A stretch of 64,000 nt of DNA from NCBI GenBank assembly GCA_035574295.1, contig DATLYX010000049.1:1-64000 (forward strand), read 5' to 3'. Origin of the DNA: PNAI01 sp035574295. Lineage in GTDB: Bacteria; Pseudomonadota; Alphaproteobacteria; Rhizobiales; Xanthobacteraceae. Both the position numbers and the translations under genes were made by a program. Each line of letters starts with the position of its first letter. The stretch's first letter is position 1. The notes beneath the pieces were generated by a model. It searched no databases. It was not told where the DNA came from and saw only the letters and a list, made by a program, of their open reading frames with translations. Shown here piece by piece: positions 8,782 to 15,564 of this stretch.

Positions 8782-10407
8782 TTACTCTCCCGCATTCGCC
8801 GTGCTCGCCTCGCTCGCGCCGGGGGTATCCTTGTCCCGTCGTTCGCCGCGTCGCAGCTTCGGGGTCTTCTCGGGCGGCGGGCTCGCTGCCGGTCGGGGTC
8901 CTGCGCTGGGGCCGTTCTCGCGCGCCTGGGCAGGTCGCGGCGCATCGAACAGTTCGGTCCCGCGGCCTCCGATCAGCCGCTCATAGGCCACCACCAGGGT
9001 CATGTAGGGATTGACGAACACCCAGCCGTGCTTCGTCGGCACCTGAATATCGAAGTGCAAATGGTAGGTGGTGCCGTTTTCCTTCTTGCTGTAGGTGCTG
9101 ACCTGGCCGATGACTTCGCCCTCGCGCACATTGCGCCAGCTCAACAGGTTTTCCTCGTCCATCTTGCGCGGTTCCATATGCAAGTAGCGGAACCGGATGA
9201 ACTCGTTCGCGGAATTCACCACAATGTAGAGCGCCTCTTGCTTGGGCGAACGCATGATCGCGCCGCTGCGCACGGCGACCAGGTTGTGCGCCGGATCGCA
9301 GCGGTCATTGCCGAGCGGCTGGCGGCAGGGCGCGGGCCGCAGATCCTGGCCCTGGTGGCCGATCCCGCCGGGGCATTGGCCCACGGCAAACCCTCGCCGC
9401 TCGCAAAAATTATCGCGCCATGGATAGGCATAATCGGTGGACGCATCGCGCCCTTTCCCGGAACGCGGGCGATAGATCTGCGAATTGGCATAAGCCGGCG
9501 CCTCCTCCAGCGGAAAGCGCATGGGTGCGTAGACCGTGTAATCCGCCCGACCGGCCGCACCGCGGAAGCCGGAGCCCGGAAAAATTTTTCCCGGACCGTA
9601 GTAGGTGAATGTTGGCGACTGCAGGAGCGGCCGTACCGCCAGTGGCGGCTCCGGCGGGCCCAGGTTTTGTGGCGTGCCGCCGACAAGCCGCAATGCGTTG
9701 AGGAACTGCACGGCAATGCGATCCGCCTGCGTACAGATCAGACGCAAGATCCGCGGCCTGCCGTCGAAACATTCGATTGACACCACATAAGGCACGCCGA
9801 ACCGCGTGAAGATGTAACGGAGGTGGCCTTCGGCATAGGAGCGGCGGAGACCCGGGAACTGCGCCTCCAACGCCGGAACCGGCCGCATCTCCGGAATCGG
9901 CTGTTCGTCGAGCTCGTGATAGATGCGCAGGCCGGAAATATGGATTTCCACCGGGTCGGGCAGGCTGATATCGGAAAGTTCCCGTATATCGCCGGTATGG
10001 ACGCTGAAAACGGCGTGATAGCCCGCGGGGCCCGCCAGAAAAAATCGAGGCCCGTGGAATCCAAAAAAATACTCCCCGCTGTCCGCTGGACCTTGCGGGG
10101 TGGCTGGTTTCGCTCGATCGCGGAGCGCCGCCTCGAGATCGAGCGGCGCCAGCACCGGCACCGCGCTTGCGGCAACGTCGGGCAGGTAGCGCCCGCTGAG
10201 CGCATTGAGTCGCTCGAGCGCTTCGGTCTCCCGCTCGCGTGGCTTGGCTTGCAGGCCGTCGATCCGGGCAACCGCAGCGTAGGCCGCGGGCCACTCGACC
10301 ACCGCAGTCGCAAGCCGCGGGCGGAGGATTTCGCCCGCGTGGGCCGAGGCGGCCACGCCCAGCAACAGGCCGGTGATTGGACCAACCTTCAAGAACACTC
10401 CTCTCAC
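8782..10407 (-). CDS. Periplasmic M23 (LytM-type) metallopeptidase domain protein
   Basis: This 541-residue protein has a signal peptide (VGPITGLLLGVAASAHAGE). The N-terminal 320 residues are not recognised. The C-terminal half has the M23 metal motifs: GHQGQDLRP (His and Asp) about residue 347, and HLHFDIQV (HxH) around 455, so it is probably a DD-endopeptidase or an amidase activator. The last 50 residues are Pro/Arg rich. The start is the GTG at 10407, chosen because AAGAGG lies seven bases upstream. The next in-frame GTG at 10398 is too close to its Shine-Dalgarno-like sequence. Two inserts relative to compact LytM domains suggest a specialised substrate. Confidence 0.8.
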   Translation of the reverse strand: MRGVFLKVGPITGLLLGVAASAHAGEILRPRLATAVVEWPAAYAAVARIDGLQAKPRERETEALERLNALSGRYLPDVAASAVPVLAPLDLEAALRDRAKPATPQGPADSGEYFFGFHGPRFFLAGPAGYHAVFSVHTGDIRELSDISLPDPVEIHISGLRIYHELDEQPIPEMRPVPALEAQFPGLRRSYAEGHLRYIFTRFGVPYVVSIECFDGRPRILRLICTQADRIAVQFLNALRLVGGTPQNLGPPEPPLAVRPLLQSPTFTYYGPGKIFPGSGFRGAAGRADYTVYAPMRFPLEEAPAYANSQIYRPRSGKGRDASTDYAYPWRDNFCERRGFAVGQCPGGIGHQGQDLRPAPCRQPLGNDRCDPAHNLVAVRSGAIMRSPKQEALYIVVNSANEFIRFRYLHMEPRKMDEENLLSWRNVREGEVIGQVSTYSKKENGTTYHLHFDIQVPTKHGWVFVNPYMTLVVAYERLIGGRGTELFDAPRPAQARENGPSAGPRPAASPPPEKTPKLRRGERRDKDTPGASEASTANAGE

Positions 10408-10543
10408 AGAAGGGCCTCTTACAGAAGGGCCGAACAGAGTGGCGCAAAGAAATTGAAGGACGATTTCGACAGAATAGCGAACGATTCCATATGGCCGCCA
10501 GCGGCATGGACACCAGCAGGCCTGGTGGGGAAGGATTGTGAAC

Positions 10544-10620
10544 TGGCCGCCTCGACAGGATTCGAACCTGCAACCCTCAGAGTCGAAGTCTGATGCTCTA
10601 TCCAGTTGAGCTACGAGGCG
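10544..10620 (-). tRNA. tRNA-Arg (anticodon TCG)
   Basis: Reading the minus strand gives a full cloverleaf. The acceptor stem is CGCCTCG/CGAGGCG with discriminator G and an encoded CCA. The D arm GCTC/GAGC encloses AACTGGATA, the anticodon stem TCAGA/TCTGA has loop CTTCGAC, and the T arm is GCAGG-TTCGAAT-CCTGT. Anticodon TCG reads CGA. Confidence 0.95.
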
Positions 10621-10758
10621 AAATGCCGCATGTCTGTGCTTACTGTGTTCGCCTGCCCCGCCTCAAGGGGGAATCCTGCAGCGGCACATGATTGTCTCGC
10701 CGGCAAACCTTTGCTCAATTAGCCCTCACCCAGGACGACATGTGACAATGGGTCCATC

Positions 10759-11226
10759 ATGCAAACCTCAAGCATCCTCAACATTGTCGCACTTGGCCTC
10801 TTGCTGAGCGGGTGCAGCGGCTGGAGCAATCCCTTCCACGGTTGGTACGGCGGCAACCCGTTCCCCGCCTTGTTTGGCACCGAAACCAAGGTCGTGCCGG
10901 CGCCCGAGCCCAACGTCATGCCGGCCAACTATCGCTCACGTTTGCTCCAATTCCTGGAGCGGGAACTGTATGACCCTACGGGAGTGCGCGACGCCTATAT
11001 CAGCGAGCCGAAGCTGCGGCCTTTCGGCGCGGAGAGCCGCTATACGGTGTGTGTGCGCTACAACGCCAAAGCCGGCTACGGCGAGTACACGGGCGCCAAG
11101 GAATACATCGGCATCTATTTTCATGGCGATCTGACGCAGTTCATCCCCGCCGCGCCGGGCCAATGCGCGGATGCGGCCTATGTTCGCTGGCCCGAGCTTG
11201 AGACGCTGAAGAAACGCAGTTCCTGA
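10759..11226 (+). CDS. Small secreted lipoprotein of unknown function
   Basis: The 155-residue product starts with a lipoprotein signal peptide, and the lipobox LLSGC places the lipidated cysteine near residue 19. The rest is hydrophilic, with a segment CVRYNAKAGYGEYTGAKEYI that recurs in small uncharacterised alphaproteobacterial lipoproteins, so membrane anchoring is well supported but the function is unknown. It follows tRNA-Arg(TCG) by about 140 bases in the opposite orientation and is convergent with the small membrane gene that follows. A partner-free single transcript is likely. Confidence 0.8.
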   Translation: MQTSSILNIVALGLLLSGCSGWSNPFHGWYGGNPFPALFGTETKVVPAPEPNVMPANYRSRLLQFLERELYDPTGVRDAYISEPKLRPFGAESRYTVCVRYNAKAGYGEYTGAKEYIGIYFHGDLTQFIPAAPGQCADAAYVRWPELETLKKRSS

Positions 11227-11236
11227 TGCGCTCCTG

Positions 11237-11605
11237 CTATCGGCCGATGATCGAGAATCCCACCGCCAGGATCCACATTGCGATCGAGATGGCGGAGGTC
11301 CAATAGGCGAACATCAAATAGGTTTCGTGCAGGACCGTCGAGAAGGCCCATTGCGCGTAGGTCTCCGGCAGCCGCTGATCCTTTGGCAGGTAAAGCCACA
11401 TCTCGGTGCTGCGGTAGGGTTTGTGCAGCGCTTCCCACGCCTTGATGAGGAGAATTGCGGTCATCAAGAGCGTAAGCGTCCCGCCGGCGCGAAAAGCCCG
11501 TCCGGGCCAGAACGACAGGCCCACCATGATGCAGAAGATGGCGAGGAACGCGAATGCGCAGCCGCGCAGCGTCGTCTCGAACGCGATGCGTCGAATGATG
11601 TCCAT
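11237..11605 (-). CDS. Small integral membrane protein, unknown function
   Basis: The 122-residue product from the ATG at 11605 (MDIIRRIAFETTLRGCAF) has about four hydrophobic spans: FLAIFCIMVGLSF, LTLLMTAILLIKAW, YLMFAYWTSAISIAMW and a C-terminal stretch. An in-frame upstream start at 11668 would add 21 residues without hydrophobic or conserved character, so the inner start is preferred. The family is not recognised. It is the last of three small membrane genes in the same orientation (12331 to 11237) and may be cotranscribed with them. Confidence 0.65.
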   Translation of the reverse strand: MDIIRRIAFETTLRGCAFAFLAIFCIMVGLSFWPGRAFRAGGTLTLLMTAILLIKAWEALHKPYRSTEMWLYLPKDQRLPETYAQWAFSTVLHETYLMFAYWTSAISIAMWILAVGFSIIGR

Positions 11606-11695
11606 GACATTTGTCCCGACTGAGACCGCAGGCACGCTCAAGCTATCCCGCGGTCGAAGTCTCGACAATGCGGCAGCGTCTTCGCGCCGCTGATT

Positions 11696-12022
11696 TCAGA
11701 ATCGTGTTGCCAAAAAATTTTCCATCGCCGGTAGCGTGAGTAGCGCCGTACCGGCGAGCCAGATCCAGAGGGATATTGTGTCCGAATCGTCGCGGATATT
11801 GCGAACTCGCTCGTAGATCGCTGCCGGGATCCCGGCAAGAATGATGGTTGCCGTGGACACCATGAGCGAGGCGAAAATCAGGGTGAGAGGGGCGCTGCCG
11901 AACAAGAGCGCGGGCGCGAACAGTTGCGCGTGCAGCAGGGCGAACAGCACCCACGATTGGTTGAACAGGCCGTTGACCATGCCGAAGAAGGCGATTCCGA
12001 CAAAGAACAGGTTCCGGTCCAT
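11696..12022 (-). CDS. Small integral membrane protein, unknown function
   Basis: The 108-residue product starts MDRNLFFVGIAFFGMVNGLF and contains four hydrophobic segments (about 6-25, 27-43, 45-65 and 84-100). Its few charged residues cluster at about 69-80 (YERVRNIRDDSD), as in a cytoplasmic loop. The start codon is seven bases from the stop of the upstream 12029-12331 gene, which implies translation from one mRNA. No known family was recognised. A role together with its two small membrane neighbours is inferred from arrangement only. Confidence 0.7.
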   Translation of the reverse strand: MDRNLFFVGIAFFGMVNGLFNQSWVLFALLHAQLFAPALLFGSAPLTLIFASLMVSTATIILAGIPAAIYERVRNIRDDSDTISLWIWLAGTALLTLPAMENFLATRF

Positions 12023-12028
12023 GGCGCC

Positions 12029-12331
12029 TCAGGTTGACCGCGGCAACAGCCCGAGCAGTGCAAAGCCGAGCAGCATGAACACGCGCGCCCAGAACAGCCA
12101 GACGAAGCAAAACAGCCACAGCACAACCGGTGCGGTGGCTTTCGGCGTCACCAAGTTGAACAAGGCGATGACCGGGTCGGTGATCTTGCAGAAGAAACGC
12201 CAGATGTAGTTTGAGGAGTTTGGCTCAACCACAAGCCCGAGCAACACCCGGCCGAGCAGCGTGTACATGACCGCTGCCAGCGCAAAGTTGGGCAGATGGA
12301 AATACCAGTAGGTGAAGATGGGATGGGACAC
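12029..12331 (-). CDS. YggT-like small membrane protein
   Basis: The 100-residue product has an N-terminal hydrophobic region and the segment LLGLVVEPNSSNYIWRFFCK followed by ITDPVIA. This resembles the YggT family signature, in which a short polar stretch precedes a conserved TDP motif. Two further hydrophobic stretches follow (VVLWLFCFVWLFWARVF and LLGFALLGLL). YggT proteins are inner-membrane proteins linked loosely to osmotic tolerance and cell division. The assignment is tentative because the family is short and poorly marked. It is first in the run of three small membrane genes and is separated from the symporter gene by a strong hairpin. Confidence 0.6.
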   Translation of the reverse strand: MSHPIFTYWYFHLPNFALAAVMYTLLGRVLLGLVVEPNSSNYIWRFFCKITDPVIALFNLVTPKATAPVVLWLFCFVWLFWARVFMLLGFALLGLLPRST

Positions 12332-12412
12332 GTTCGCAAGGCCTTCCCGTGCATCGACACATTGGCGGTAGACGAAGCGGACGGCAAGCGGTCGCGCACC
12401 GCCGCATGAAGA

Positions 12413-12438
12413 ACCAGGGGCCCCTTAGGGCCCCTGGT
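12413..12438 (-). terminator. Strong hairpin downstream of the symporter gene (probable terminator)
   Basis: ACCAGGGGCCC and GGGCCCCTGGT form perfect 11-bp arms around a four-base loop, 23 bases past the symporter stop on the minus strand. The following T tract is weak (TTCTTC), so it may be only partly Rho-independent, allowing some read-through to the three small membrane genes. Confidence 0.7.
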
Positions 12439-12460
12439 CGTTGCTCCGCAGTTGTCCAGG

Positions 12461-14482
12461 TCAGGTTTTCTCTTCGAGGATGGTTCGTCCGCGCGGTTTG
12501 CGAATTTCGTCTACGTAGGCCTGCATTTCCTTCGAGGGTTCCTTGCCCATGAGGCTGACCACAATGATGACAAGGAACCCGAGCGGCATGCCCAAAAGGC
12601 CGCAGTTGATGTTGTTGAGGTCGAACCACCCGACCTTGTTTGCCAACGGATGCGCCAGTGTCGGGAACATTTCCATCGCATTGGGCGCAGCCATGGCGGC
12701 CGCCAGATTCGGAACCAGCGGCTGGCCCGTGGCCGGATTGTAGAGCGATGTCATGCCCAGATATTTGACGCCGAAGCCCGGGAAGTATCGCGTGGTCACG
12801 AGATACAACAGACACAGTCCGAAGCCGGCAATGATGCCGGCCACCGCTCCTGCGGTTGTGGTTCTCTTCCACCAGATACCCATGACCAGCGCCGGGAAAT
12901 TGCCTGCCATGGCGAGCGAGAAGGCCCACCCGACCATGGCCAGGATATCACCGGGTTTGGTGGAGGCGAGATACGCCGCGCACACCGCCACCACGAGCAG
13001 CAACACGCGTGCGACGGTCAATCGGCGGATCGTCGGCGCATTCGGATCGAGCATCTTGTAATAGATGTCGTGGCTGAGTGCGTTGGCGATCGCCAGCAAC
13101 AACCCGTCGGCGGTGGAGAGCGCCGCCGCAAGGCCGCCAGCCGCCACGAGACCGGAGATCACGTAGGGCAAACCGGCGATTTCCGGCGTCGAGATCACGA
13201 TCACGTCGGTGTCGATGGCGAAATCCTGCAGCCGCAGGATGCCGGGGTGTCCGGATCCGCATGCCGCAAGCACGGCCTCCACGCTCTTTGCGGCCTTGCC
13301 GCAGACGTTGAGCAGCCCGAGCGCCGGATTGAACGGGTGTTCGATGCCGCCGTACAGGAACAGCCACTGCGGCAATTCCTGCAGCGGCCGCCCGATGAGG
13401 TTGGTGTAGACCTCGAGCTTGGAGAAGGCCGCATAGGCCGGCGCCGAGAAGTAGAGCAGGAAGATGAAGAACAGCGACCACGCCACCGATTGACGCGCCT
13501 GGCGCACCGTCGGCGTGGTGAAGTAGCGCATCAGGATGTGCGGCAGCGAGGCCGTGCCGACCATCATGCAGAAGATGATGCCGAAGTAGTTCAGCGTGCT
13601 GTAGTTGAGGAACGGCTCGACGTGCGGTTTCAGCGAACCTGGCGGACAGCTCGCGGCGGTACACAACACCGCAAGACCGTTCTTCACCATTTCCACTTCG
13701 CGCGCGGCGATCTGCTCCAGCGCCTTGCCGTAGGTCAGCTCCGTGATCGGGATCCCGTAGTGCATCGTCGACAGGATCACGATCGGCGTGAGATAGGCGA
13801 TGATGAGCACGATATATTGCGCGATCTGGGTCCAGGTGACCGCGCGCATGCCGCCCAGCATGGAGCACAAGAGGATGCCGGCGAGGCCGACATAGACGGC
13901 GATCTTGAAGTCGATGCCGAGGAAGCGCGAGGCGATGAGCCCCGTACCGTACACCTGCGCCGTCACGTAGGTGAACGAGCAGCACACGAGCACAACCACG
14001 GCGCAGAACCGGGCGAAGTTGCCTCCGTACCGGAATGCCATGAAGTCCGGCACGGTATAGGCGCCGAATTTGCGCAGATACGGACCCACCAGGATGGAGA
14101 CCAGAACGTATCCGCCGGTCCAGCCGAGCACCCAGGCCAAGCCGTCATAGCCGAGCAGGAACAGAGTGCCCGCCATGCCGACGAACGAGGCCGCCGACAT
14201 CCAGTCCGCGGCTGTTGCCATGCCGTTGTAGAATGCCGGCACGCGGCGCCCGGCAACGTAGTATTCGGAGATCTGCGCTGTGCGCGTCATCACCCCGATG
14301 ATGGCGTACACGGCCAAGGTGAAGAACACAAAGAGGTAGCCGAGAACCACATTCGGCACTCCGACCACTTCGAGCACCGCGAGCAGCAAGATGAAACCGA
14401 TGAACCCGCCAGTATAGGTGCCGTACATGCGGGCAAGGTTGCGGATGAATTCCGCGGTAACGCCGGTTGATTGAGTAGCCAT
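12461..14482 (-). CDS. Sodium:solute symporter, ActP/VC_2705-type (probable acetate or other monocarboxylate uptake)
   Basis: This 673-residue SSF-family protein has about 13 hydrophobic spans. Early landmarks are YYVAGRRVPAFYNGMATAAD, WMSAASFVGMAG and TVPDFMAFRYGG, which mark acetate-permease-like SSF members. The length and a soluble insert around residue 380 (about VCGKAAKSVEAVLAACGSG) match the VC_2705 subfamily rather than short ActP. The gene begins 12 bases after the DUF4212 gene ends, the usual partner of this subfamily. It would import acetate, pyruvate or a similar acid with Na+ across the inner membrane. The exact substrate is inferred, not shown. Confidence 0.9.
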   Translation of the reverse strand: MATQSTGVTAEFIRNLARMYGTYTGGFIGFILLLAVLEVVGVPNVVLGYLFVFFTLAVYAIIGVMTRTAQISEYYVAGRRVPAFYNGMATAADWMSAASFVGMAGTLFLLGYDGLAWVLGWTGGYVLVSILVGPYLRKFGAYTVPDFMAFRYGGNFARFCAVVVLVCCSFTYVTAQVYGTGLIASRFLGIDFKIAVYVGLAGILLCSMLGGMRAVTWTQIAQYIVLIIAYLTPIVILSTMHYGIPITELTYGKALEQIAAREVEMVKNGLAVLCTAASCPPGSLKPHVEPFLNYSTLNYFGIIFCMMVGTASLPHILMRYFTTPTVRQARQSVAWSLFFIFLLYFSAPAYAAFSKLEVYTNLIGRPLQELPQWLFLYGGIEHPFNPALGLLNVCGKAAKSVEAVLAACGSGHPGILRLQDFAIDTDVIVISTPEIAGLPYVISGLVAAGGLAAALSTADGLLLAIANALSHDIYYKMLDPNAPTIRRLTVARVLLLVVAVCAAYLASTKPGDILAMVGWAFSLAMAGNFPALVMGIWWKRTTTAGAVAGIIAGFGLCLLYLVTTRYFPGFGVKYLGMTSLYNPATGQPLVPNLAAAMAAPNAMEMFPTLAHPLANKVGWFDLNNINCGLLGMPLGFLVIIVVSLMGKEPSKEMQAYVDEIRKPRGRTILEEKT

Positions 14483-14494
14483 GGCCCGCTCCTG

Positions 14495-14770
14495 TCAGTC
14501 GTCTTCGGCAACGCCGTGCTCGCGATCGATTCGATCCTGCTGCCGCGCGAACACGAACAGCATGACGACGAAAGCGATCAGCGAGCCTTGTGCGGCCATG
14601 TAGAAGCCGAGAGGGAATCCAAGGATCGGGATGACAATCTTGTTGAGCGGTACAACGAACATGTGGACGATGTAGCCAAAGAACAGCCAGACCCCGAGAT
14701 ACGTGAGCATCAGTTTGGTTGTTTGTTGCCAATGGGCATATTCGTCGGTGGGAGGATTGGACGGTGGCAT
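14495..14770 (-). CDS. DUF4212 symporter small subunit
   Basis: The 91-residue product from the ATG at 14770 (MPPSNPPTDEYAHWQQTTKL) has two hydrophobic spans (about 22-40 and 49-72) and the polar tail RQQDRIDREHGV. This is the arrangement of DUF4212, which is coded directly upstream of VC_2705-type symporters. The inner start is chosen because GGGGAG lies eight bases upstream. An in-frame start at 14839 would add 23 residues with no such signal. It is probably an accessory subunit of the symporter coded next. Confidence 0.85.
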   Translation of the reverse strand: MPPSNPPTDEYAHWQQTTKLMLTYLGVWLFFGYIVHMFVVPLNKIVIPILGFPLGFYMAAQGSLIAFVVMLFVFARQQDRIDREHGVAEDD

Positions 14771-14949
14771 GCTTTTCTCCCCATTGCGCCCCGCCAACGG
14801 AGCATGAAAATAAAATCTACTAATCATGCGAGCAGGCATACAGAGGTTATTCGTCGGTCCGGGGCGAAATCCACGGAAAAGGCATCGTTTGGCGGTGCAA
14901 CAAATAGGGCCCTCCGTGTGGCCGGGATCGGCGAGGGGGAGATGATGGC
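14771..14949. promoter_or_regulatory. Divergent intergenic region for the symporter and DUF294 operons
   Basis: This 179-base gap separates the minus-strand DUF4212-symporter pair from the plus-strand pair ending in the DnaQ-CBS-DUF294 gene. Both 5' ends face it, so it must hold both promoters. I see no clear -35/-10 pair. The AT-rich patch at about 14808-14826 is the likeliest start for the minus-strand unit. Confidence 0.4.
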
Positions 14950-15564
14950 ATGATCCTGCGCGCTCTCCTTCGCCGCCGCCCCCCGATCCACGATTTGCCG
15001 ACGCTGGCCGCGTTCATCGACCAGAACGCGGCATTCGTTGTGCAGAAGGGAATTTACGAATATGCCCGCGCCCGCGCCGGCCATTATGCAAAGGTGCTGT
15101 TCCGCGAGGCCGGATTCTTGCAGGCCGTCGAGCAGGCGCGTTGGCGTGCCTATCCGCTCGGCCTTGCAATGGTTGCCGAGCTGGTGGAGGGCGCGCTCAC
15201 CAAACAGGACAGTCGGCAGCGCCGCGAGCGCCTCGACGCACTGACGGACTTGGTTCTGGGGGTTTTCGACCGTTATCCAGTCCCGCAGGCTCTTGGGGTC
15301 GAGACCTGGACCGAAGCGCGGGCCGAGCTTGCGCGGCGGCTGTCGCTGATTGGGCTTCATCCGCCCAAATGGGCCAAGGATATCCCGGAGTCCTTCGCGC
15401 GGGCCTACTTCGAGCTCATGCCGATTCACGAACAACTCCGCGGCGCCGATTTTTTCACGATTCGGAACTACTTGCGCGTCTCCATGTGCAACATCCATGA
15501 CGAATTGATACGGCGCATGGACATCCGCGCCATCGAAGCGCGGTTGACGCCGCAGCCTGAATGA
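14950..15564 (+). CDS. Conserved-looking protein of unknown function, cotranscribed with the DUF294 fusion gene
   Basis: The 204-residue, mainly alpha-helical soluble protein starts MILRALLRRRPPIHDLPTLA. No catalytic motif, signal peptide or membrane segment is visible. I do not recognise a family beyond hypothetical proteins beside VC_2705-type symporters. Its TGA overlaps the ATG of the next gene in an ATGA, indicating translational coupling to the DnaQ-CBS-DUF294 protein. That coupling and the divergent symporter suggest a role in the same regulatory or uptake module. Confidence 0.75.
   Translation: MILRALLRRRPPIHDLPTLAAFIDQNAAFVVQKGIYEYARARAGHYAKVLFREAGFLQAVEQARWRAYPLGLAMVAELVEGALTKQDSRQRRERLDALTDLVLGVFDRYPVPQALGVETWTEARAELARRLSLIGLHPPKWAKDIPESFARAYFELMPIHEQLRGADFFTIRNYLRVSMCNIHDELIRRMDIRAIEARLTPQPE

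Noticed and set aside
12413..12438. Riboswitch or regulatory RNA
   Set aside because: A simple GC-rich inverted repeat downstream of a stop codon is best read as a terminator-like hairpin; no aptamer-like structure is visible.
12452..14470. Long plus-strand open frame of 672 codons opposite the symporter gene
   Set aside because: The protein is dominated by His/Arg/Asp/Glu stretches with no family motif, while the minus-strand frame encodes a clear sodium symporter. It is the antisense shadow of high-GC coding DNA.
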